Assembly: GCA_026392555.1 (NCBI GenBank) | Contig: JAPLBW010000023.1 | Span: forward strand, 1-9,844 | DNA length: 9,844 nucleotides | Direction of reading: 5' to 3' | From: Actinomycetota bacterium | GTDB taxonomy: Bacteria; Actinomycetota; Actinomycetes; UBA12327 | In this document: positions 1-7,372 of the stretch, piece after piece | How the letters are laid out: every line of letters starts with the position of its first letter | How positions within the stretch are numbered: the stretch's first letter is position 1 | The notes under the pieces: model-generated | Told to the model about the DNA's origin: nothing | Database searches by the model: none | The model's input: only the letters and a program-made list of their open reading frames with translations | Translations under genes and position numbers: made by a program

Positions 1-546
1 ATCAGGGGAACCGGCCAGTACTGGCCCTAATGTCACAACCGCACTGCGGGCATCGAAATGGCGCATTCCGTTCTTGGTCATGCGCTGCACCTGCACCTCG
101 TCGGCAGCCAAGAAAGCCGCCACTGCGGCATCAACTGCTGCTGGGTCAGACCCAGGAAACTCAATCAACCATGCCGAAGCCTCGAGTCGGTCAGCTAACG
201 AGCCTTCCTTGACTTCAACGACTTCCACGACATCAAATCCGGTGGGCAACGACTCGTCGAGAACCGCAGCTAACTGCTTAACATCACAACGCATGGCCAA
301 GCCAATTTCCACATACTCGGCCTCACTGGCCACACCCGTGGGTGCAGCGTTGGCATACGAGACTTTCGGGTGCGGATTAAATCCTGCGCTAAAAGCAACG
401 GGGATGTTGCCGCGACGAATCGCTCGTTCGAACGCACGCTGGAAATCTCGGTGCGAGGAGAAACGCAGGCGCCCACGTTTGGTGTAGTGGATGCGCACTT
501 TTTGAACAGTGGGTGGGGGTGGTGGACCTTCGGGGCGACGTGCCAT
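1..546 (-). CDS. TIGR03936 family radical SAM-associated protein (DUF2344), 3' end missing
   Basis: The first 182 codons are visible; the gene runs off the left edge of the window without a stop. The ATG is the base right after the TAG of the upstream radical SAM gene, with a modest GAGG about 11 bases upstream, so translation is probably coupled. After a short proline run (residues 9-12 region, PPPPP) the protein shows the family core: VRIHYTKRGRLRF (about 17-29), SSHRDFQRAFERA (about 30-42) and FSAGFNPHPKVSYA (about 52-65), a pattern I recognise as DUF2344. This family is almost always next to, or fused to, a TIGR03960 radical SAM protein, as here. It has no assigned biochemical function that I know of. 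The conserved Arg/His-rich segments hint at nucleic acid or anionic substrate binding, but that is inference. Family assignment is confident; function is unknown. Confidence 0.9.
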   Translation of the reverse strand, partial: MARRPEGPPPPPTVQKVRIHYTKRGRLRFSSHRDFQRAFERAIRRGNIPVAFSAGFNPHPKVSYANAAPTGVASEAEYVEIGLAMRCDVKQLAAVLDESLPTGFDVVEVVEVKEGSLADRLEASAWLIEFPGSDPAAVDAAVAAFLAADEVQVQRMTKNGMRHFDARSAVVTLGPVLAGSPD

Positions 547-2505
547 CTACAAGCTCGCCTCATTGGCAAGCACTGGGGTGGGATCAACAACCGTGACGGG
601 GAGCAAGCGCTGGCCAGTCGGACCGATCTGAATGCTGGTGCCCATTTGATCGCACACCCCGCAGTCGTAGCACGGAGTCCATCGGCAGTCTTCAACCTCT
701 GCCCCACTGATGGATTCTTGCCAGTCCTGCCACAACCACTCTTTGTCCAGCCCGCTATCGAGGTGATCCCACGGTAGAACTTCGTCCTCACCGCGTTCGC
801 GAATGGTGTACCAATCCAAGTCAACGGGCACATCACTCAGGGCTTCATGCGCAGCGTCCGCCCAGGCTTGGTACGAAAAGTGCTCGCTCCAGCCATCAAA
901 TCGTGCTCCTTGACGCCATACCCGCTCAATGACTGCTCCCACCCGGCGATCGCCTCGAGAGAGCAATCCTTCAATGATTCCTGGCTTGCCGTCGTGATAC
1001 CTAAAACCAATGGACTTGCCGTAACGACGGTCTGCGCGAATAGCGTCACGCAGTTTGTGTAACCGTGCATCCGTTGCTTCATGATTGAGTTGAGCCGCCC
1101 ATTGAAATGGCGTGTGCGGCTTGGGAACAAATCCTCCGATGGAAACCGTGCAGCGAATGTCCTTCATGCCTGATGCTTCGCGGCCAGCTTCAATCACTCG
1201 CTTAGCAACTTCAGCAATTTGCAATACGTCTTCGTCGGTTTCAGTGGGCAAACCACACATGAAGTACAACTTGACTTGTCGCCAGCCATTGGCATAGGCC
1301 GTGGTCACGGTGCGAATCAAGTCTTCCTCGGTGACCATTTTGTTGATCACCTTACGAATGCGTTCGCTTCCGCCTTCGGGCGCAAACGTCAAACCGCTGC
1401 GGCGACCATTGCGGGTCAATTCGTTGGCCAAGTCCACGTTAAATGCATCAACGCGGGTGGACGGCAAGCTCAATCCGGTCTGAGTTCCTTCGTAGCGATC
1501 AGCCAGGTCCTTCGCGATTTCGGCAATCTCACTGTGGTCAGCGCTACTGAGCGAGAGCAGGCCCACTTCTTCATAGCCGGTGGCCTCTAGGCCAGCTTTC
1601 ACCATGTCACCGATACCGGTGATGCTGCGTTCGCGGACCGGACGAGTGATCATTCCGGCCTGACAGAAGCGGCATCCGCGAGTGCATCCACGGAAGATCT
1701 CGACACTCATGCGCTCGTGGACAGTTTCGGCCAGCGGCACGAGCGGCTTCTTGGGGAACGGCCATTCATCCAAATTCATCACGGTGTGCTTGGACACTCG
1801 CCATGGTGCACGCGTTTGATTAGTCGTGACACGACGAATACGTCCATCGTCGTGGTAATCCACGTCATAGAAAGCGGGGATGTAGACGCTTCCGGTTTCA
1901 GCTAAGCGCAGCAAGACTTCTTCGCGACCGCCTGGCCGGCCTTCGCTCTTCCATTGACGCACGATGGCGCTGATCATCAAGACCGCTTCTTCACCATCGC
2001 CTAGGACCGCGGCATCAACAAAGCGCGAGATGGGTTCGGGGTTAAACGCTGCATGCCCCCCAGCCACCACGATCGGGTCATCCATTCCGCGATCTGCGGC
2101 GTACATAGGAATGCCCGCCAAATCCAACGCCGTGAGCATGTTGGTGTAACCCAATTCAGTACTAAAGCTCAGCCCGAGTAGATCGAAGTCCCCCACCGCG
2201 CGGTGCGCATCAACGGTGAACTGAGGGACGTGGTTTTCGCGCATCAACTTTTCTAGGTCTGGCCACACCGCGTAGGTGCGCTCGGCCAAGATGCCCTCTT
2301 GCTCGTTGAGGACTTCATACAAAATCATGGAGCCTTGGTTGGGCAATCCCACCTCATAAGCATCCGGATACATCAACGCCCAGCGGACGTCGCAGGTATC
2401 CCAATCCTTGATCGTGCTGTTGAGTTCGCCACCGACGTACTGAATCGGCTTAGTGACGAAGGGGAGTAACGCTTCTAACTGAGGGAAGACCGAAGCACCA
2501 GACAT
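547..2505 (-). CDS. TIGR03960 family B12-binding-like radical SAM protein
   Basis: A 652-residue protein, a usual length for the family. The open frame extends 24 codons further upstream into rodA, but those codons contain no start, so I take the ATG at 2505; no good Shine-Dalgarno sequence precedes it. Residues about 40-185 resemble a B12-binding Rossmann domain (DLLGLSFSTELGYTNML, then VVAGGHAAFNPEPISRFVDA and LGDGEEAV), but the classic DxHxxG cobalamin ligand is not evident. The radical SAM core follows, with the [4Fe-4S] motif CTRGCRFC at C274, C278 and C281, and later a GGFVPKPHTPFQW segment typical of this family. The C-terminus has a second cysteine cluster, C607, C612, C615 and C618, which could hold another metal centre. 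It should cleave S-adenosylmethionine to make a radical; the substrate is unknown. It sits 31 bases after rodA and abuts DUF2344, its standard partner. Confidence 0.93.
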   Translation of the reverse strand: MSGASVFPQLEALLPFVTKPIQYVGGELNSTIKDWDTCDVRWALMYPDAYEVGLPNQGSMILYEVLNEQEGILAERTYAVWPDLEKLMRENHVPQFTVDAHRAVGDFDLLGLSFSTELGYTNMLTALDLAGIPMYAADRGMDDPIVVAGGHAAFNPEPISRFVDAAVLGDGEEAVLMISAIVRQWKSEGRPGGREEVLLRLAETGSVYIPAFYDVDYHDDGRIRRVTTNQTRAPWRVSKHTVMNLDEWPFPKKPLVPLAETVHERMSVEIFRGCTRGCRFCQAGMITRPVRERSITGIGDMVKAGLEATGYEEVGLLSLSSADHSEIAEIAKDLADRYEGTQTGLSLPSTRVDAFNVDLANELTRNGRRSGLTFAPEGGSERIRKVINKMVTEEDLIRTVTTAYANGWRQVKLYFMCGLPTETDEDVLQIAEVAKRVIEAGREASGMKDIRCTVSIGGFVPKPHTPFQWAAQLNHEATDARLHKLRDAIRADRRYGKSIGFRYHDGKPGIIEGLLSRGDRRVGAVIERVWRQGARFDGWSEHFSYQAWADAAHEALSDVPVDLDWYTIRERGEDEVLPWDHLDSGLDKEWLWQDWQESISGAEVEDCRWTPCYDCGVCDQMGTSIQIGPTGQRLLPVTVVDPTPVLANEASL

Positions 2506-2536
2506 GCCGCAACTGTACCGGCAAGGACAGAACCTG

Positions 2537-3718
2537 CTAGACGTAGCGTTTGAGGTGCACGTTCTGTAACAGCCCAATGGCCATCATGTTGGCAAACATG
2601 GCCGAGCCACCGTAGGAAACAAAGGGCAAGGGCAATCCCGTTACTGGTGTGATGCCGAGGGTCATTCCAATATTTTCAAAGGCCTGGAAGGTGAACCAAC
2701 ACGCAATTCCGGTAGCAACCAGCACCCCAAACAGGTCCTCGGCACGTCGGGCAATGCGAATCGTGCGCCACAAAATTACTCCCAGCAAGACAATGATCAT
2801 CCCCGCGCCGATGAGTCCGAGCTCTTCACCGGCAACCGTAAAGATGAAGTCTGTTTGCTGTTCGGGGACGAACTTGCCATTGGTTTGCGTTCCCTTGAAC
2901 AGCCCTTGTCCCGATAACCCGCCTTGGCCAATGGCAATGCGCGCTTGGCCGGTGTTGTATCCCACGCCTCGAGGATCCAACGATGGATTGGCAAAGGCAG
3001 CAAAGCGATTGACTTGATAGGTACTGAGCACGCCAACCTTGATAGCGATCAGGCCCAGGACGGCGGCCGCGCCCACCATGCCGGCGATCCACTTTGTTGG
3101 CACGCCTGCGACGGCGAGCATGCCCAAAATGATGAAGGAGATAACCATCGCCGTGCCGAGGTCAGGTTGCAACATGATCAAGAGCAACGGAATTGCAGCA
3201 AACCCCAAAGCCAACCCCAGATCACTGAGCAATGGTGATGATTCGCCATCGCGGCGCTCACTCAAGAGCATCGCGACACCGACAACGAGTGCAACTTTGG
3301 CAAATTCCGACGGCTGAACACTAAAACCTGCCGGCAAGATGATCCACGAGTGCGCGCCATTGATCGTTGAGCCCAACGGCGACAGCACGGCCAACAAACC
3401 CACAACCGAAGCGATGTAAACCAGTGGTGCGTAAGCGCGCAACATCCGGTAGTCCAGCAAAGTGGTCATCACTGCCAGCGAAATGCCGATGATGATGTTC
3501 AACAGATGCTTTTTCAGCACGGCTTGCGGGTCCAGACCTAAGTCCAGCTGTCGCTGGCGGGTTGCGGACCACACCAGCAGGGTTCCAACGAATAACAGCG
3601 CGAGAACCGCACCCATCAACACCCAATCGAGCCGACGCAGCGTGGAATCGCGATCAAAAGCCCGGTCAACAGAACTGCGACGGCGATACACATCAGTGGA
3701 GGGATAGCCCAGGCTCAT
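2537..3718 (-). CDS. rodA: RodA, SEDS-family peptidoglycan glycosyltransferase
   Basis: A 393-residue polytopic membrane protein with about ten hydrophobic segments and a 30-residue basic cytoplasmic N-terminus. RodA polymerises lipid II into glycan strands during elongation and works as a pair with the class B PBP encoded just upstream. Family signatures seen are QPSEFAK (135-141), LQPDLGTA (183-190), PEQQTDFIF (285-293) and the C-terminal TPVTGLPLPFVSYGGSA (357-373). D290 in the QQTDFIF segment aligns with the aspartate essential for SEDS polymerases. The ATG at 3718 overlaps the PBP2 stop by four bases (ATGA), and no strong ribosome site is needed if translation is coupled. FtsW and SpoVE are sister families with the same motifs; the location directly behind PBP2 and mreBCD argues for RodA (called sfr in Streptomyces). 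Confidence 0.97.
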   Translation of the reverse strand: MSLGYPSTDVYRRRSSVDRAFDRDSTLRRLDWVLMGAVLALLFVGTLLVWSATRQRQLDLGLDPQAVLKKHLLNIIIGISLAVMTTLLDYRMLRAYAPLVYIASVVGLLAVLSPLGSTINGAHSWIILPAGFSVQPSEFAKVALVVGVAMLLSERRDGESSPLLSDLGLALGFAAIPLLLIMLQPDLGTAMVISFIILGMLAVAGVPTKWIAGMVGAAAVLGLIAIKVGVLSTYQVNRFAAFANPSLDPRGVGYNTGQARIAIGQGGLSGQGLFKGTQTNGKFVPEQQTDFIFTVAGEELGLIGAGMIIVLLGVILWRTIRIARRAEDLFGVLVATGIACWFTFQAFENIGMTLGITPVTGLPLPFVSYGGSAMFANMMAIGLLQNVHLKRYV

Positions 3719-5829
3719 CGCTTAGCCACCGCCGGCTGCTTGATCGAACCATCTTTACCAATGGTCGGTAGTGCCGTCGGCAACCGTCCACCTGGGAGCA
3801 CCGACCGAGAAGCGCTCGCTGTCGAACCTGTCACGCCAAACAAGGCTTGGTAAATCTTTTTTACACCAGGTCCACTCGTGCCAGCACCGGTTCCACCTTG
3901 GCTCACCATCATCACCACAACATATTGCGGATTGTCCGAGGGCGCATACGAGTCAAACCACGACGTGTCGTCCTTGCCCGTGACCTGACCCGAACCGGTC
4001 TTCGCTGAAACCGCTACGGGGAAGTCCTTGAATAGGCCCTTGCCGGTTCCATTCGTTGCCACCCCGCGCAGCGAACGTTGGATGTATTGCAACGTCGCTT
4101 GGTCGACCGGGATCTGCCCGCTTGCCTTTGGTTCAAACTTCTTAATTACTACGCCGGATGGAGAAATCACCGCCTTGGCGACTTGGGGCTCCCACAGGGT
4201 GCCGCCATTAGCGATAGCTGCGTACACGGTGGCCATCTGCAGTGGCGTGACCGCGGTCTCGCCCTGGCCAATGGCGAAGTCAGCAGCAAAACCACCCTTG
4301 TATTGACCGCCATCAACACAGTTTTCCTGAGCAAAGGCCGTCAGCAGCCGGGCCCGCGTGCGATCGCCAATCTCGGGATAGCCAGTCTTGGCCCGCTTGC
4401 AGTAGGTGGCCTTGTTGTCCTTCCACCGCTTGAGGACATCGGCCCGGTCCACCACGCGACCTGGACGCTCGCTAGGCAAGTCAACATTGGTCAACGAGCC
4501 CAAGCCGAAATCACGAGCTGTCTTTACGAACCATTCGTCAGCTCCCCCAGCCTTCGGTGACAATCCGCCATCACGCACCCACGCGTCATAGCCCAAGCCA
4601 TAGAACACCGTATTGCACGAGATTTCAATCGCGCGACGAAGCGTAATCGGCCCGAAGGCTTCGGATTCAAAGTTCTTCTTGGTGAGGTTTCCCACCTTGT
4701 ATTCACGCGCACAGTCATAAAGCGAATTGACGCTCTCGCCGGCTCGAACAGCAGCGGCAGTTGAAATGACTTTGAACGTGGATGCGGGGATGTACTCGCC
4801 AGCCCATGCGCGCGACAACAACGGCGTGTTGGAACTCGGAGCGGTCAAGCTTTGGTACTCCTTTTGCGACACCCCGCCCACCCAGACGTTCGGGTCGTAG
4901 GAGGGGTAACTCGCCATCGCCACAACGGCGCCAGTCTTTGCATTGAGTACAACCACTGAGCCCGAATCTGCTCGGCAGCCACCACCACATTTGTAGGTCT
5001 TCCCAGCGCGCGCAGCCATGATCTGAGTCTTGAGTGCCTTTTCAGCAACGGCCTGGACACGGGCGTCTAGGTTGGTCACCACGTAGTTGCCCGGCGTTGC
5101 ATCCTGCGTCGCCACGGTTCCTGTGACGGAACCAGCGTTATTCACGGCCAAGGACTTAAACCCTGGAACTCCGCGTAAATAGGTGTCGTAGCTGGCTTCT
5201 AGGCCGGCCCGGCCGATGAGGTCGGTTCGGCGCAATCCCGATGACCCATCGCTGTATTCCTTGTCACTCACGGGTCCGAGATATCCCAATACGTGTGCTG
5301 ACTGTGCACCACCTGGGGCCGGGTAATCGCGCACGGTCGACAGCTCGGCTGTCACTCCCGGATACAACTCCCGTCGCTCCATGATGCTTAACGCCACGTC
5401 AGTAGAGACATCTTTTGCGATGGGAATGGGTTGATACGGCGAACCGTTCCAGCACACTGGCGCTTTGGCTGCACCCTTAGTTCCACACAACGTGAGGGAA
5501 CCTTTGACCTTGCTCTCTCTCATCCCCAGCGTCTTACTCAAGCGCTTGATGACCGCTACGCCATCATCCTTTTGCTTCCTGACTGCTGTGCGATCGACGG
5601 AGACCACAATCGTGGTTCGGTTTTGCGCCAACGGGCGGCCCTGGGAATCAAGAATCAATCCACGAACTGCCGGCGTGACTACTTCGCGCGTCCGGTTGTC
5701 TGCGGCCGCTCGCTGGTATTGCTCACCGCTCACGACTTGAAGGAAGAACAATCGACCAAAGAGAGTCAGCATTAACGAAACGGCCAACACCTGAAGGACA
5801 AGGAGGCGCAGTCGCGAACGATCGCTCAC
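3715..5829 (-). CDS. mrdA: Penicillin-binding protein 2, elongation transpeptidase (class B PBP)
   Basis: I start this at a GTG (5829) rather than the upstream ATG at 5913. The GTG has an excellent Shine-Dalgarno sequence and begins SDRSRLRLLVLQ, a usual short cytoplasmic tail, whereas the upstream ATG would overlap mreD by 65 bases. The product is 704 residues: one membrane anchor (about 8-33), a PBP dimerisation domain (about 48-240) and the transpeptidase domain. Active-site motifs are complete: S350-T-F-K353 (nucleophile and lysine), S404-C-N406 and K610-T-G-S613. It cross-links peptidoglycan outside the membrane and activates RodA. The eight cysteines are all outside the membrane anchor and fall in close pairs (115/126, 281/285, 373/405, 477/504), which suggests disulfides. 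Its stop overlaps the rodA start. It is longer than E. coli PBP2 (633 residues), partly because of the cysteine-containing inserts. Confidence 0.96.
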   Translation of the reverse strand: MSDRSRLRLLVLQVLAVSLMLTLFGRLFFLQVVSGEQYQRAAADNRTREVVTPAVRGLILDSQGRPLAQNRTTIVVSVDRTAVRKQKDDGVAVIKRLSKTLGMRESKVKGSLTLCGTKGAAKAPVCWNGSPYQPIPIAKDVSTDVALSIMERRELYPGVTAELSTVRDYPAPGGAQSAHVLGYLGPVSDKEYSDGSSGLRRTDLIGRAGLEASYDTYLRGVPGFKSLAVNNAGSVTGTVATQDATPGNYVVTNLDARVQAVAEKALKTQIMAARAGKTYKCGGGCRADSGSVVVLNAKTGAVVAMASYPSYDPNVWVGGVSQKEYQSLTAPSSNTPLLSRAWAGEYIPASTFKVISTAAAVRAGESVNSLYDCAREYKVGNLTKKNFESEAFGPITLRRAIEISCNTVFYGLGYDAWVRDGGLSPKAGGADEWFVKTARDFGLGSLTNVDLPSERPGRVVDRADVLKRWKDNKATYCKRAKTGYPEIGDRTRARLLTAFAQENCVDGGQYKGGFAADFAIGQGETAVTPLQMATVYAAIANGGTLWEPQVAKAVISPSGVVIKKFEPKASGQIPVDQATLQYIQRSLRGVATNGTGKGLFKDFPVAVSAKTGSGQVTGKDDTSWFDSYAPSDNPQYVVVMMVSQGGTGAGTSGPGVKKIYQALFGVTGSTASASRSVLPGGRLPTALPTIGKDGSIKQPAVAKR

Positions 5830-5833
5830 GGTT

Positions 5834-5841
5834 CCCTCCTT
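5834..5841 (-). promoter_or_regulatory. Ribosome binding site of PBP2 (sets the GTG start)
   Basis: AAGGAGGG on the minus strand, with four bases between it and the GTG at 5829-5827. It is the strongest Shine-Dalgarno sequence I see in the window and lies in the 19-base gap after the mreD stop, so PBP2 probably initiates independently as well as by coupling. It is the main reason for rejecting the longer ORF that starts at 5913. Confidence 0.85.
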
Positions 5842-5848
5842 CGGCCGG

Positions 5849-6367
5849 CTAGTAGCGCGGGGAAGAGGGTTCGACCCACCGCAATGTGGCAGAAAGTGCG
5901 GGCAGAACAACAAGCGCTAATAGGACAGCATAAAGACCCTGGGTTAACGCCTGTCCATAAATCTGTGACCAGCTGAAGGCTCGGGCGCCGACTAGTTGGG
6001 AAACCCCCGCATATAGCGCCAAAGTCGACAATGCGGCCACGGCCACTACCAGCAGCGGGGTCAACGAGGATCCCTGGCTGTCATCGGCCAACAGTCCGGT
6101 GAGGAACCCCACCAGCGCTAACACCAAGGGCCAAATGCCGAAGGTACCCACTGCCGGCGGTATCACATCCAACAACAGCCCAGCGGCAAACCCAACAATG
6201 ACTCCCTCAAGGGATCCGCGCGACAGTGCCCAGCCGGCGACCAGCACCACAATCAAATCCGGTGTGGCTCCGGGCAATCCCAGTTGACTAAGGACCACCG
6301 ATTGAAGCACGACCGCGCCCATCACCCAGACTGCAGCCACCAGAGATCGACCCCAAAAAACGGACAT
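5849..6367 (-). CDS. mreD: MreD, rod-shape-determining membrane protein
   Basis: A 172-residue, very hydrophobic protein with about five or six membrane segments (roughly 8-29, 36-48, 53-70, 76-94, 102-122 and 140-161). MreD connects with MreC and the cytoskeletal MreB in the elongation complex and is the least conserved member. Recognisable features are the PDLIVVLV segment after the first helix and GFAAGLLLDVIPP in the third, which fits the conserved G-x-x-x-D pattern of the family. The ATG lies three bases after the mreC stop (TAA-GTC-ATG), so translation must be coupled. The stop is TAG at 5849-5851, 19 bases before PBP2. Length matches the family (about 160-180). The assignment relies as much on position between mreC and PBP2 as on motifs. 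Confidence 0.93.
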   Translation of the reverse strand: MSVFWGRSLVAAVWVMGAVVLQSVVLSQLGLPGATPDLIVVLVAGWALSRGSLEGVIVGFAAGLLLDVIPPAVGTFGIWPLVLALVGFLTGLLADDSQGSSLTPLLVVAVAALSTLALYAGVSQLVGARAFSWSQIYGQALTQGLYAVLLALVVLPALSATLRWVEPSSPRY

Positions 6368-6370
6368 GAC

Positions 6371-7330
6371 TTAAGCCCCTGTTGGGGTCGGCCGCGGAGT
6401 ACCTGCGCGCGTAACTGATGGAGTCGGCGTGGGCTGAGCAGTCGATGATGGAGTCAAGGTGATCGTCACCGTGGGCGCTGGTGTAGGCGAGCGGGGAATC
6501 AAGGAATCACGTGGATCACGAGCAGGAACACCAACAACGACTCCCACCACATCAAGTGCCGAGAAGTTGACATAGGTCTTGACCACGGCCGTGCGAGTGA
6601 GTGAGCCAGCCGCGCCTTTAACTTCAGTGATGATGCCCATCGGAATACCGGGAATGAATGGCCGATCGCGAAGCGAACCAAAAGTCAGCAGTGGATCACC
6701 CTTTTGCAACGGTGCACTTTGGTTGAGCAATTGGAACGTCAATCCGCTCAAGCCATTACCCGTCGCGATGCCGACTTCGGATGAATTGGCGGCCCGAGCC
6801 CCAATCGAGGAGTTGGGGTCAATTGCCAACAAAACCGTTGAAGTCGTCGCCCCCACACTGGTCACGCGTCCGACCAAGCCATCGCCATTAATGACGGTTT
6901 GGTCCTTCTTGATGCCATCACGCGAGCCCGAATCCAAGGTGGCCGACCAGGCAAAGCCTTGTGAGGGGCCGATCGCGATCACCCGGGCTGGAACAATGCG
7001 GATTCTTCCTTGACCGGCAGTCTTGAGCAGTTTTTGCAACTGTCCCGCTGCCCCCGCTTGTCCCGCATTGACGCGTAACTGGGTTTCGAGTTCAGAGTTT
7101 CGAGCTTGGAGGGCGCTGACCGTCTTTTCATTGCTGCGAATGCGCGTGAGTGAACCAAAGAAATTACTGATGGGTTGCGTGATGGACGAAACCACGCGTT
7201 GGAAGGGACCCAGAGTCGTTGCACCCGCACCACGCACACTGTCGGTGCCGCCGCGAAGGCTGAGAACGATAAAGGTCACACATATGAGTACGACAATGGC
7301 CAGTGCCAGTCGCGCGCGCCCAGATCTCAT
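6371..7330 (-). CDS. mreC: MreC, cell-shape protein with Pro/Thr-rich C-terminal tail
   Basis: A 319-residue bitopic protein. It has a short basic N-terminus, one membrane helix (about 8-26), a coiled-coil stretch (about 61-88, with SALQARNSELETQL) and a beta-rich extracytoplasmic core (about 108-268) with the family segments RVIAIGPSQGFAWSATLDSG, DGLVGRVTSVG and LLAIDPNSSIGA. MreC lines up PBP2 and RodA outside the membrane and contacts MreD. The last 39 residues hold 10 prolines and 12 threonines in PTP-like runs, a disordered tail that E. coli MreC lacks and that could span the wall or be O-glycosylated (inference). An in-frame TAG two codons before the ATG fixes the start at 7330; the ribosome site is weak. 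It lies 42 bases after mreB and 3 bases before mreD. Confidence 0.96.
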   Translation of the reverse strand: MRSGRARLALAIVVLICVTFIVLSLRGGTDSVRGAGATTLGPFQRVVSSITQPISNFFGSLTRIRSNEKTVSALQARNSELETQLRVNAGQAGAAGQLQKLLKTAGQGRIRIVPARVIAIGPSQGFAWSATLDSGSRDGIKKDQTVINGDGLVGRVTSVGATTSTVLLAIDPNSSIGARAANSSEVGIATGNGLSGLTFQLLNQSAPLQKGDPLLTFGSLRDRPFIPGIPMGIITEVKGAAGSLTRTAVVKTYVNFSALDVVGVVVGVPARDPRDSLIPRSPTPAPTVTITLTPSSTAQPTPTPSVTRAGTPRPTPTGA

Positions 7331-7347
7331 CAGTATCTACAAGGTAA

Positions 7348-7362
7348 CGGCAACGATTGCCG
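7348..7362 (-). other. Hairpin in the mreB-mreC intergenic gap
   Basis: A perfect 6-base stem (CGGCAA / TTGCCG) with a 3-base loop in the 42-base gap between the mreB stop and the mreC start. There is no U-run after it in the direction of transcription, so it is not a classical terminator. It could slow 3'-to-5' decay of the mreB message or set different expression of MreB and MreC. The role is inference and the stem is short. Confidence 0.4.
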
Positions 7363-7372
7363 CGCACTTTGA

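Noticed and set aside
13..26. A perfect 14-base palindrome (GGCCAGTACTGGCC) inside the DUF2344 gene.
   Set aside because: About one such palindrome is expected by chance in a window of this size, and it encodes ordinary protein sequence.
270..836. A 188-codon minus-strand frame spanning the junction of the two leftmost genes.
   Set aside because: It is out of frame with both clear family members and shows no recognisable protein features; it is a shadow of the real genes.
2506..2577. A 24-residue N-terminal extension of the radical SAM protein starting at 2577.
   Set aside because: It overlaps the end of rodA, and the added cysteine-rich residues do not resemble the family; the ATG at 2505 gives a normal start.
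5830..5913. A longer PBP2 start at the ATG at 5913.
   Set aside because: It would overlap mreD by 65 bases and add a Cys/His/Pro-rich 28-residue leader unlike any PBP2; the GTG at 5829 has an excellent ribosome site and a normal N-terminus.
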